Assembly (NCBI GenBank): GCA_964402955.1
Contig: CAYOEZ010000002.1
Location: 1 to 64,000, forward strand
DNA: 64,000 bases
Source: CAYOEZ01 sp964402955
GTDB lineage: Bacteria; Chloroflexota; DTOL01; DAOUCN01
Direction of reading: 5' to 3'
A model generated the notes under the pieces. It was not told the origin of the DNA, made no database searches, and saw only the letters and a list, made by a program, of their open reading frames with translations. Shown here one piece after another: positions 25,206 through 32,877 of this stretch. The position numbers and the translations under genes are program-made. The first letter of the stretch is position 1. Each line of letters begins with the position of its first letter.

Positions 25206-25592
25206 TCACGCTGCCTGTTCTTCGTTCATAAGTGCGTCGGTCAGCCCTCGGTCACCCATAACAACGAAAGAAATGCAGTCGGTCAATCCCCAGTCTTTGT
25301 CTGGTCGATCGCGAAACAACCGCAGAGCGCGGTCATACAGTGACTGGCTCAGAGGCACGACCTCGACTCTTGAGTCTGCCGCTAGAGACTCGAGAACTGC
25401 GACTGCCGCTGAGCGATAGCGCTGTCGGGACAAGGCATTGGCGATCTCAAGAAGGACAGCCTGAGTGGTCACGATGCGCGTGACCGCGGTGTCGAAGCTT
25501 CGCGCCAGCGCACGCGCCTGATTGTGTGGCGCGTCGCCAGATGAACTCAGGGCGATGGCATATGACGCGTCCAAGAAGAGATCAACCTTCAT
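25206..25592 (-). CDS. PIN-domain toxin (VapC-like), second module
   Basis: A 128-residue PIN protein starting MKVDLFLDASYAIAL. Acidic active-site candidates are Asp in FLDASYA, Glu in AVLLEIANAL, and Asp in DWGLTDCISFVVM and GDRGLTDAL. The order of elements fits the family of PIN toxins paired with AF2212-like antitoxins. Its ATG lies 11 bases inside the antitoxin gene, which sets the start at 25592 against a longer frame reaching 25736. The tubulin-like gene follows. Confidence 0.85.
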   Translation of the reverse strand: MKVDLFLDASYAIALSSSGDAPHNQARALARSFDTAVTRIVTTQAVLLEIANALSRQRYRSAAVAVLESLAADSRVEVVPLSQSLYDRALRLFRDRPDKDWGLTDCISFVVMGDRGLTDALMNEEQAA

Positions 25593-25815
25593 GATCGCCT
25601 TCTCCACCGTAAAGGTAGGTCTCCAGATTCGCTGCCCAATCCGGTGGACCGTCCAGCTTGAGCGATTCAGCGACCCTGAAGAAGGAAACTGGCTCCTTGC
25701 TCTCCTTCTCCACCGTCTCGATGGTAATGCGCACACGAGTGTTCGGTTTGAGGATCAAAGGATCCTCAGGGAGAAGCACCTTGCCATCGAATACAGCTTC
25801 CATCGTCTTAATCAT
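25582..25815 (-). CDS. AF2212/DUF104-like antitoxin
   Basis: A 77-residue protein with the compact beta-rich signature of DUF104 antitoxins: MEAVFDGKVLLPEDPLILKPNTRVRITIE. It overlaps the PIN toxin gene by 11 bases and the DUF433 gene by 8 bases, so three small genes form one operon (DUF433, antitoxin, toxin). The start MIKTMEAV at 25815 is chosen because the longer frame would add residues unrelated to the family. Confidence 0.78.
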   Translation of the reverse strand: MIKTMEAVFDGKVLLPEDPLILKPNTRVRITIETVEKESKEPVSFFRVAESLKLDGPPDWAANLETYLYGGEGDHEG

Positions 25816-26014
25816 CACTGTCCTCCATACTACCAGATGCGCCGACGGCATACACACCTTTCCGCGTCAGCCGCGGATGGGCAGCCAGCAGGTCATCGAT
25901 GGTCTCGCCCGCTGCAAGCTTCTCCAGGATGAGCTCGACAGTTATCCGTGTCCCGGCAATGACCGGTTTGCCCATCATGATCTTCGGATCAGAAACAATC
26001 AATTGCTTCCCCAT
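25808..26014 (-). CDS. DUF433 protein with atypical C terminus
   Basis: A 68-residue DUF433 protein: KPVIAGTRITVELILEKLAAGETIDDLLAAHPRLTRKGVYAV is the conserved core, a winged-helix fold used by antitoxins that are normally paired with a DUF5615 PIN-like toxin. After HPRLTRKGVYAV the usual AL.YA ending is lost and the frame closes in GASGSMEDSDD, so the end is probably truncated. The DUF5615 partner is absent and a DUF104/PIN pair follows, which suggests module fusion by recombination. The start at 26014 (MGKQLIVSDP) has GAGGTTGGG upstream. Confidence 0.75.
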   Translation of the reverse strand: MGKQLIVSDPKIMMGKPVIAGTRITVELILEKLAAGETIDDLLAAHPRLTRKGVYAVGASGSMEDSDD

Positions 26015-26032
26015 ACCCAACCTCCTCAACCC

Positions 26033-26182
26033 TTACACCAACCCCGCCACTGCCTTCATCGCCTCGTCAAGCTTGCTGGCGTCTTTGCCGCCGGCGCGGC
26101 CCGTGCACTCATCCCAGAACGCAGCGTTAGCGTTCCAGGCTGCGCGGGTGAAGGCGTTGGCTGTATCGATGCTGTTGTCCAT
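26033..26182 (-). pseudogene. Chimeric remnant: methyltransferase 5' end fused in frame to alaS 3' end
   Basis: A 49-residue frame from ATG 26182. Residues about 10-25 (FTRAAWNANAAFWDE) match the N terminus of the methyltransferase at 21592-22398, while residues about 31-49 (GGKDASKLDEAMKAVAGLV, then stop) match the last residues of alaS (GGKDASKLDEALQAVAGLV). At DNA level 26038-26098 aligns with 26770-26830 at roughly 85-90% identity. The junction falls in a GCCGGC string common to both parents. It is a recombination scar, not a functional methyltransferase or synthetase; whether it is translated is unknown. Confidence 0.8.
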
Positions 26183-26185
26183 TCG

Positions 26186-26398
26186 TTACACAGCTATTGC
26201 TTCAAAGGCAACGCTCAATTGCTCTGACGTTTTGACGGCAAAATTGAGCCTTTCAAAACCGATAACATGACCGCTCTTGTCTTTCATCAGGATAACTTCG
26301 TCGCCGGTTTCTTCACAGACATATTCGGTTTGCGGATCGCCGAACCATACAGTCAGCGTGTTCCCTTTATGATCATAGTAAACTCTCACCTGGGCCAT
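26186..26398 (-). CDS. DUF2283 protein (probable antitoxin-like partner)
   Basis: A 70-residue DUF2283 protein; VRVYYDHKGNTLTVWFGD, EVILMKDKSGHVIGFERLNF is the family pattern. It overlaps by 13 bases a 103-residue gene upstream that looks like a small nuclease-fold protein. DUF2283 genes are often coupled to such DUF4258-like genes, and a toxin-antitoxin role has been suggested but not shown here. Confidence 0.82.
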   Translation of the reverse strand: MAQVRVYYDHKGNTLTVWFGDPQTEYVCEETGDEVILMKDKSGHVIGFERLNFAVKTSEQLSVAFEAIAV

Positions 26399-26697
26399 AT
26401 TCGTATCCCTTCCTTGATGGCATCTGTCGGGTAAGCAGTGATCAGAAAACCATCACCATCTAGCCGTTTGACAACTGCACAAATCCATCGTCCCAAATGC
26501 TGTGCACAGTAGAACAGGTACACTGTTGGATCACTTCGACTCTGTCGGATCTCATCTGGCCTCTCCAACGCATGCTGCACATCGGTTTCATGGCCTTTCA
26601 TGACCGGGTGCTTCACGGTAACAATGTAGTCCCAGTATGCAACGGTGACGCGGACACGAAAACTCAACGATGTCGGTACATCAAAAACCACATCCAT
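26386..26697 (-). CDS. Small DUF4258/RelE-like protein upstream of DUF2283
   Basis: Starting at ATG 26697 (GAGGAT upstream) the protein is 103 residues. VKHPVMKGHETDVQHALERPDEIRQS, YLFYC, WICAVVKRL and LITAYPTDAIKEG follow the order of small barnase/RelE-like nuclease folds that contain a His-bearing helix and a 'VVV...TAY' strand pair. The same frame stays open into alaS, but that upper part is merely the antisense-free shadow of alaS codons. Function is inferred from the coupled DUF2283 gene; catalysis is unproven. Confidence 0.65.
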   Translation of the reverse strand: MDVVFDVPTSLSFRVRVTVAYWDYIVTVKHPVMKGHETDVQHALERPDEIRQSRSDPTVYLFYCAQHLGRWICAVVKRLDGDGFLITAYPTDAIKEGIRIWPR

Positions 26698-26764
26698 TGT
26701 TGCATCCTCAATCGCCGCTTCATCTCCGATAGCGACGCAACAGCGAAGAAGCCATTGCCAGTAC

Positions 26765-29386
26765 CTATACCAACCCCGCCACTGCCTGCAGGGCCTCGTC
26801 GAGCTTGCTGGCGTCCTTACCGCCGGCCTGGGCCAGGTCAGGGCGCCCGCCGCCGGAGCCGCCAACGAGAGCGGCCACTTTCTTGACGATGGCACCGGCG
26901 TGGAAACCTTTGCTGACCAGATCGGGTGTGACGGCGGCAACAATGGCCGGGCGCTCGTTGAGCAGCGCGCCCAGCACAACAATGCCGGAGCCCATGCGGT
27001 CACGCAGCCAGTCGGTCATCTCACGCAAAGCGTCGTTGGAGTTGGCGTCAACGCGGGCGGCCAGGAGCTTGACACCCCTGACCTCTTGCACATTCTGCAG
27101 GAGCGCAGCGATCTGTCCTTTGGCTAGCTCGCGCTGCAGGCGTTCAATCTCGCGCTCGGCGGCGGAGAACTCCGCCGAGAGCGCATCGAGCTTGGGCATG
27201 ATCTCGGCCGGGCTGGCCTGCAGGCGGTGCGCAACGTCGGCCAGCATGCCCAGGCGCTCGCGCACGAAGGCTTCGGCGCCGCGGCCCGTGACGGCCTCGA
27301 TGCGGCGCAAGCCAGCGCCAACGCTGCTCTCACTCATTACCACAAACAGTCCGATCTCACCCGTTGCGTGCAGGTGCGTCCCGCCGCATAACTCGCGGCT
27401 GAAGGCATCGCCAACGCTGACCATGCACACGACGTCGCCGTACTTCTCGCCGAAGAGCGCCATAGCGCCTGCCTGGCGCGCCTCGTCCTGCGACATCGTC
27501 GCCGTGCTCACCGCATGGTTGGCGCGCACCGCGGCGTTGACCCGCTGCTCGACATCCTTGACCTCGGCCTCACTCAAGGCGCTGAGATGGGCGAAGTCGA
27601 AGCGCAGACGATCGGGAGCGACCAGCGAGCCACGCTGTTGAGCGTGCTCGCCCAGCACGTCGCGCAGCGCCTTGTGCAGCAGGTGCGTCGCCGTATGATT
27701 GCGGGCAATGTCGAGCCGCCGCTCGTTGTCAACCTGAGCGGAAACGTGCGCCCCGCCCTGGATATAGCCCTGCGCAACGACGCCGCGGTGTACGACCACA
27801 TCGCCAAACGGCGTCAGCGTATCGCGCACCGCCACGCTGCCGGTGCCGCCGCTGATCGTGCCCATATCGCCGACCTGGCCGCCCTTCTCGGCGTAGAAAG
27901 GCGTGGCGTCGAGCACAAGCTCAACCTCTTCGCCTTCTGTTGCCATATCCACAGGCTCACCGCCCTTGATCAGCGCCACAATCTTGGCCTCAACCTGTAG
28001 CACATCGTAGCCGAGGAAGTGGCTGGCCGAGAGACCAAGGTTGCGGTAGAGATCGGCAGACACATCCAGGCCAAACTTGGCGGAAGAGCGGGCACGCTGG
28101 CGCTGCGCCAGCAATGCAGCCTGGAAACCATCTTCATCAACCGTGAAACCGTGCTCACGCGCCACATCCTTGGCAATATCGAGCGGTAGGCCAAACGTAT
28201 CGTAGAGCTTGAAGGCCTCGTCGCCAGGCACAACGGTCTTCTTCTCCACGCCAAGCTCGCCAAACAGCACATCGAGGCGGCCCAGAGCAGCATCGAGCGT
28301 CTCGCGGAAGCGCTGCTCCTCGCGGTCAATCACACGCAGCAAGAAATCGCGCTTCTCGACAAGCTCAGGATACTGCTTCTGCATGCCTTCGATGACCACA
28401 CTCGCTGTCTTGGTCAAGAACGGCTCGGTCAATCCCAGCTCGCGGCCATAGCGGACGGCGCGGCGCAGGACGCGCCGCAGCACGTAGCCACGCCCTTCGT
28501 TTGACGGCAGCACGCCGTCAGCAATCAGGAACGTCACGGAGCGGCTATGGTCAGCGATGACGCGCAGCGCGTAGTCAACCTGCTCGCTTGAGCCATAGGT
28601 CTTGCCGGAGAGCCGCACACCCTCCTCGATGAGTGGCGCGAAGAGATCTGTCTCGTAGGCCGTGTTCTTCCCTTGCAGTAAGATGGCCATGCGTTCCAGC
28701 CCCAAGCCCGTGTCGATACTGGGGCGCGGCAGCGGCGTATCCGTTCCATCCGCAGCACGGTTGAACTGCATGAAGACCAGGTTCCAGAACTCCAGGTAGC
28801 GGGCGCAGTCACAGCCAGGCTTGCAGTCGGGCTTGCCGCAGCCAAACTCCTCGCCGCGGTCGAAATATATCTCGGAGTCGGGGCCGTTGGGACCGGTATC
28901 GCCGGCCGGCCCCCACCAGTTGTCTTCGATGCGTACAATGCGCTCGGCGGGCACGCCAGTGATCTCGCGCCAGAGCTTGAACGCTTCATCATCTTTGGGG
29001 TGAATGCTGGGCCACAGGCGGTCAGCAGGCATGGCAAAGTATTGGGGGCTGGTCAGCAACTCCCAGGCGAAGGTGATGGCCTCACGCTTGAAGTAGTCGC
29101 CGAGCGAGAAGTTGCCGAGCATCTCGAACAGCGTCAGGTGACGTTCGTCACCCACCACGTCGATGTCCACCGTGCGAAAGCATTTTTGTGATGTGGTCAG
29201 ACGGCGGCGCGGGGGAACGGCTTGCCCCATGAAATAGGGCTTGAAGGGTACCATGCCGGCGTTGGTCAGCAGGAGTGTCGGGTCGCCGTGCGGAATGAGC
29301 GATGCGCTGGGCAGGATGAGATGACCCCTGGATTGGAAGAACTCCAAGAAGGTGCGGCGGATATCGTCTCCGGACATGTACTTCAT
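26765..29386 (-). CDS. alaS: Alanyl-tRNA synthetase
   Basis: An 873-residue class II synthetase that charges tRNA-Ala in the cytosol. The N-terminal motif region FLEFFQSRGHLILPSASLIP and TNAGMVPFKPYF are family hallmarks. The editing domain has HTATHLLHKALR (HxxxH) and CGGTHLHATGEIG (zinc/editing Cys-His), and the C-Ala domain ends GGGRPDLAQAGGKDASKLDEA. Length is normal. A strong promoter lies 37 bases upstream. The final 20 codons have been copied to 26038-26098. Confidence 0.96.
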   Translation of the reverse strand: MKYMSGDDIRRTFLEFFQSRGHLILPSASLIPHGDPTLLLTNAGMVPFKPYFMGQAVPPRRRLTTSQKCFRTVDIDVVGDERHLTLFEMLGNFSLGDYFKREAITFAWELLTSPQYFAMPADRLWPSIHPKDDEAFKLWREITGVPAERIVRIEDNWWGPAGDTGPNGPDSEIYFDRGEEFGCGKPDCKPGCDCARYLEFWNLVFMQFNRAADGTDTPLPRPSIDTGLGLERMAILLQGKNTAYETDLFAPLIEEGVRLSGKTYGSSEQVDYALRVIADHSRSVTFLIADGVLPSNEGRGYVLRRVLRRAVRYGRELGLTEPFLTKTASVVIEGMQKQYPELVEKRDFLLRVIDREEQRFRETLDAALGRLDVLFGELGVEKKTVVPGDEAFKLYDTFGLPLDIAKDVAREHGFTVDEDGFQAALLAQRQRARSSAKFGLDVSADLYRNLGLSASHFLGYDVLQVEAKIVALIKGGEPVDMATEGEEVELVLDATPFYAEKGGQVGDMGTISGGTGSVAVRDTLTPFGDVVVHRGVVAQGYIQGGAHVSAQVDNERRLDIARNHTATHLLHKALRDVLGEHAQQRGSLVAPDRLRFDFAHLSALSEAEVKDVEQRVNAAVRANHAVSTATMSQDEARQAGAMALFGEKYGDVVCMVSVGDAFSRELCGGTHLHATGEIGLFVVMSESSVGAGLRRIEAVTGRGAEAFVRERLGMLADVAHRLQASPAEIMPKLDALSAEFSAAEREIERLQRELAKGQIAALLQNVQEVRGVKLLAARVDANSNDALREMTDWLRDRMGSGIVVLGALLNERPAIVAAVTPDLVSKGFHAGAIVKKVAALVGGSGGGRPDLAQAGGKDASKLDEALQAVAGLV

Positions 29387-29422
29387 AAACGCATGACTCC
29401 TCTTATGTTGACAGTGGCGCTC

Positions 29423-29451
29423 ATTTTAGTGTATCTGGCGGGGCTTGTCAA
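29423..29451 (-). promoter_or_regulatory. Sigma70-type promoter of alaS
   Basis: On the - strand TTGACA (29451-29446) and TAAAAT (29428-29423) are spaced by 17 bp. The expected leader is about 30 nt, too short for a T-box. A GAGGAG ribosome binding site lies about 10 nt before the alaS ATG. Confidence 0.75.
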
Positions 29452-29629
29452 CCGTGATTCGACTGAGGGGTGTCGAATTGGATGCGCGGGGTTGGTCTAT
29501 ATGCGCGACGATCGGGCGGATGGACAGACATCGTACTCTTGCATCGGTCATCATTCTATGCTACTATGCCATCGCAGCCACGTGTCGAGGCCAGGCTTCC
29601 CCACTGTCTGACAAAAAGAGGGCAAGGCA

Positions 29630-30952
29630 GTGTCCGATATTACAATTGGTGCGCCCAGGCAATACGTTGATCATGGTTGGCCGGCGGTAAGCGCTCCCAT
29701 TACCGTGAATGGTCAGCGCTTTGACGTGTACTTCCGTTCGGAGAGGGGGCCGCTGACGACAGACGCCGGACCCTTTGTCCTCGCCACGATCCATGCGGCC
29801 CTGAGGCTGGGGTATGGGGTACACGTGGATGTCCCAGTGTCAACATCCTTGCGCTCTCTCGCCGAATGCATCCAAGAGGCAAATCTCTTCGATTTCCCTG
29901 AGAATCACCACGTCCCGCTCGAAGCGACTCCAGTCGCTAGCACAGCCGAGCAGTCCCGGCCCGCGGCCCCACGCGGCGTTGCCCTCTTCTTCTCCGGCGG
30001 GGTCGACTCGTTCTACTCGCTGCTCAAGCACCACGACGAGATCACGCACCTCATTTATGTGCACGGCTTCGATACCCTTTTGTCCAACCCTACCGCGCGG
30101 GTGTTGAACGCCCGCGCCCTGCGGCGGGCGGCGGCCGAGGCGGGCAAGCAGTTCTTTGAGCTTGAAACGAATCTGCGCAGCATGTCGGACCGCTACGAGC
30201 GATGGGGCGCCCATGTCAGCAGCGCTGCGCAACTGGCGATCACGCTTGTGCTGGCGCACCAATTCGAGACGGTCTATAGCGCCGACAACTTCTCCTATTC
30301 TGGCGAGAGACCGTTTCCGGCTGTCATGAGTGCAGACGGTGTGGCTGCCGTTTTTGACGGCATAGACGCCATGCGTCTCGACAAGGTAACCTACATCGCG
30401 TCGTCCCCCCTCGCTATGCGCTGGCTCCGTGTGTGCTGGCAGAACTTGGGATCCACGTACAACTGCGGGCGCTGCGAGAAGTGCCTGCGCACGATGATCG
30501 GCCTGGAACTGGCCGGGGCGCTTGGGCGCTGCCGCACCTTCAAGCAGCCTATCGCTGTAGAGAGAGTGCGCAGCACAGACCTGAGCGTCTTCGCCCGCTT
30601 CTGGCCGGAACTCATGATCGAATTGGAGCAGCGGGGAGACCACCCTGAGCTGGCACAGGCGATCCGCGACAGCGTCCGGGCAAGCACGACCAACCCTATC
30701 ATCTGGACCGATATGCTGGCCCATTTCGAGAAGCTCGGCGGCAGGCCTGACATAGTGGCCATGGTGCGCCAGTGTCTGGCTCATAGCCAGGCTCCGGCCG
30801 AACAGCGCGAGAGGGCGATGCGTCTGCGCAAGGCCATGGCCCACAATCTTCAGCTTGAGCAGGAGCTTGCGGTTATCAAGGCGTCCCGATCCTGGAAGCT
30901 GACTGCACCCCTACGTGCGATTGGCGAGCGTTATCGCAAGCTAAGAATGTAG
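29630..30952 (+). CDS. PP-loop ATPase-like protein with zinc-binding CxxC pair
   Basis: A 440-residue protein starting at the GTG at 29630. The PP-loop FFSGGVDSFYSLLKHHD (about residues 119-135) is that of adenine-alpha-hydrolase enzymes such as QueC and asparagine synthase. CGRCEKCLRT (about residue 282) offers Cys pairs for zinc. The core resembles 7-cyano-7-deazaguanine synthase-like proteins of unknown reaction found near polysaccharide genes. The last 40 residues, AVIKASRSWKLTAPLRAIGERYRK, match a tail common at the end of bacterial glycosyltransferases. It is divergent from alaS and followed 78 bases later by a TPR gene. Confidence 0.72.
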   Translation: MSDITIGAPRQYVDHGWPAVSAPITVNGQRFDVYFRSERGPLTTDAGPFVLATIHAALRLGYGVHVDVPVSTSLRSLAECIQEANLFDFPENHHVPLEATPVASTAEQSRPAAPRGVALFFSGGVDSFYSLLKHHDEITHLIYVHGFDTLLSNPTARVLNARALRRAAAEAGKQFFELETNLRSMSDRYERWGAHVSSAAQLAITLVLAHQFETVYSADNFSYSGERPFPAVMSADGVAAVFDGIDAMRLDKVTYIASSPLAMRWLRVCWQNLGSTYNCGRCEKCLRTMIGLELAGALGRCRTFKQPIAVERVRSTDLSVFARFWPELMIELEQRGDHPELAQAIRDSVRASTTNPIIWTDMLAHFEKLGGRPDIVAMVRQCLAHSQAPAEQRERAMRLRKAMAHNLQLEQELAVIKASRSWKLTAPLRAIGERYRKLRM

Positions 30953-31030
30953 ATGCCTGCATTGTGCACTGGGTTGCTTGCATCGCGCATTGTGTCCTTC
31001 CCATCCCCATCCTCCCAAGGAGTGACCGGT

Positions 31031-32317
31031 ATGGACTTCCGGCGGCGCAGCCGCATCAACTGGGTCTCCGTCATCAGCCTGCTGATCGGGTTTATCGGCA
31101 TCGGCTCGCTGATCTTTCAGCATGTCGATATGCCCAAGACTCTGCCCCAGTTGCCTTTCTTTCCCAAGCCCACGCCGACGGCGACGCCGGTTATCGACGA
31201 TGGCGCCTCGACGTTGAGCAAGGCTGATAGTCTGTTTGAGGAGGGAAAACTCGATCAGGCCGGCGAGCAATATGGGCTGGCGGTTGCTCTGATCGAAAAG
31301 GCCCAGATCGATTTTCTCTTTTTGTCCGACAAGGCGGCCACCGCCGGCGACACGATCGAATCGACAGCGCGCCGTATGGATGCACAGAAGGCTTTCCTGC
31401 GCGCTGGCACAGCCTATACGCGCTGGTGTAAGATCCTGGCCCTGCGCAACAAGAAGGCGGACGCCATTGTGCGCTGCAACCGGGGCATCGAGATAGACAA
31501 TCGTAGCGCCGAGGGCTATGCCTTTCTGGCGCTCGCCTACGACCGCAACAACGAATTCGATAAGGCCATCGCCGCCGCACAGCGCGCCATAGACTTGGAC
31601 CAGACCTACGCTGAAGGCTATGCCTTCCTGGCCGAAGCCTATGCCGACAAGTCGCCGTTCGAGAAGCGCAATCTGGAGACGGCGAAGAAGGCCGTGCAGG
31701 TCAACGAGAAGAGCGGATTTGCCCAACGTAATCTGGGATGGGTCTACGAAACGGAGGGCAACTACCGCCTGGCCGCGCTTGCCTATCAGAAGGCAACCGA
31801 AGTGGCGCCGACGATGAGCTATTTCTACATCGACCTCTGCCGCGCCCAGAAGATGCGCAACTTGCCAACCGAGGCTGTGGCCGCCTGCCAGAAGGCCACT
31901 GAGCTCGATGCGCAGAATCCGGACACGTATGACCTCCTGGGACAGATCTATTTCGACCAGTTAGCCAACCAGAAGGCGCTGGAGCAGTTCCAGAAAGCAA
32001 TCGACGTCGACCCCGAGTATGCTCTTGCCTACGGGCATCTGGGCTGGGTCTACTACTTCCGTCTCTACTCCTGGGAAAAGGCGGCGACAGCGTTCGAGAA
32101 GGCGCTCGAGCTGGGAGCACGCAAGCTCAGCGCCGGTCTGGTGGCCGAGTTCAACACCGAACTGGGCTGGTCATACTACCGCCTGGGCCGTTGCAGCGAC
32201 GCCCGCCCGGCCTTCGACCGGGCCATCGGGCTCATGACGCGCAATCCTGGCCCCGGCGCGGCCAACATCTCGCAACAGGCGCAGGACGGCATCAACGCCT
32301 GTGCGGGGAAAAAATAG
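31031..32317 (+). CDS. Membrane-anchored TPR protein
   Basis: From the ATG at 31031 (CAAGGAGTG upstream) the protein is 428 residues. It has an N-terminal anchor (about residues 11-30, WVSVISLLIGFIGIGSLIF), a short PTPTATP hinge and then at least eight tetratricopeptide-like repeats (such as GYAFLALAYDRNNEFDKAI and NPDTYDLLGQIYFDQLA). An in-frame ATG at 30953, directly after the upstream stop, would add 26 residues and has no ribosome binding site. TPR proteins act as scaffolds outside or inside the membrane; the partner is unknown. A strong terminator follows at 32367-32409. Confidence 0.85.
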   Translation: MDFRRRSRINWVSVISLLIGFIGIGSLIFQHVDMPKTLPQLPFFPKPTPTATPVIDDGASTLSKADSLFEEGKLDQAGEQYGLAVALIEKAQIDFLFLSDKAATAGDTIESTARRMDAQKAFLRAGTAYTRWCKILALRNKKADAIVRCNRGIEIDNRSAEGYAFLALAYDRNNEFDKAIAAAQRAIDLDQTYAEGYAFLAEAYADKSPFEKRNLETAKKAVQVNEKSGFAQRNLGWVYETEGNYRLAALAYQKATEVAPTMSYFYIDLCRAQKMRNLPTEAVAACQKATELDAQNPDTYDLLGQIYFDQLANQKALEQFQKAIDVDPEYALAYGHLGWVYYFRLYSWEKAATAFEKALELGARKLSAGLVAEFNTELGWSYYRLGRCSDARPAFDRAIGLMTRNPGPGAANISQQAQDGINACAGKK

Positions 32318-32356
32318 GGTCTAGGGTATCGGGTTCAGGGTTCGGGATCCGAACTA
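32318..32356. repeat. Intergenic GGGTNNN heptamer cluster
   Basis: Directly after the TPR stop the + strand reads as five imperfect heptamers (AGGGTCT, AGGGTAT, CGGGTTC, AGGGTTC), the same family as at 7631-7725 and 9626-9680. Confidence 0.6.
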
Positions 32357-32366
32357 TGGCGACGAG

Positions 32367-32409
32367 AAACGCCCTTTCAGCGGCTACACGAGCCGATGGA
32401 AGGGCGTTT
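32367..32409 (+). terminator. Intrinsic terminator-like hairpin after the TPR gene
   Basis: AAACGCCCTT (32367-32376) pairs with AAGGGCGTTT (32400-32409), and an inner CGGCT/AGCCG pair closes a 4-5 base loop. It is AT-rich at the outer edge in both directions and may serve both the TPR gene and the convergent cupin gene. Confidence 0.75.
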
Positions 32410-32443
32410 GTGTATTCCGGCGCCTGCTGGCGCTGCGTTTGCC

Positions 32444-32851
32444 TCAGCGCCAGCGACCACCGATTACGGGCAAGCGTTTGAGGAAGGCACGCAAGACCAG
32501 ATAGAGCGCCGTGCGCGCATAGACGCGCTCATGCACCGTCTCGCGCAGCAGCCACCGCTCATCGCTGTCGTTGCGCAGGCCGTGCTCCGTTCCCGCCGGC
32601 ACAAAAACCAGCGTACCGGGCTGTGTCCGCACCTCTCGCCCCGCCACATACAACGTTCCACCACCCTCGATCACATCGAACGACTCATCTTTGTGCTCGT
32701 GTACGTGGAGCGGAACACTGCCGTGTGGCTCCACCAGCACCAGGACGCCGGCAAAAGATTCGCTGACAAAGAGCGGAAAGCTGACCAGCGGCCGCCCATC
32801 GGAACGGGCAGCCGCGGCGACGTGATCGAGTACAACAGGCGTCCCCGGCAT
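32444..32851 (-). CDS. Cupin-domain protein
   Basis: A 135-residue single-domain cupin. The two histidine motifs are PLHVHEHKDESFDVIEG (motif 1, metal ligands His-His-Glu) and PAGTEHGLRNDSDE (motif 2). It begins at ATG 32851, 26 bases after the protease stop, and may be co-transcribed with it. The reaction is unknown; cupins range from oxygenases to simple sugar-binding proteins. Confidence 0.85.
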   Translation of the reverse strand: MPGTPVVLDHVAAAARSDGRPLVSFPLFVSESFAGVLVLVEPHGSVPLHVHEHKDESFDVIEGGGTLYVAGREVRTQPGTLVFVPAGTEHGLRNDSDERWLLRETVHERVYARTALYLVLRAFLKRLPVIGGRWR

Positions 32852-32877
32852 AAGCGGTATCTCTGGCACGGCTGGCC

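Noticed and set aside
25658..26227. A 189-codon + strand frame across the DUF433 and chimeric remnant
   Set aside because: It runs antisense through three overlapping - strand genes whose products are recognisable families.
26698..27003. N-terminal extension of the DUF4258-like gene into alaS
   Set aside because: The extra residues are out-of-frame alaS sequence; the ATG at 26697 has its own ribosome binding site.
29387..29629. T-box leader upstream of alaS
   Set aside because: The predicted leader is only about 30 nt, too short, and no T-box sequence is visible.
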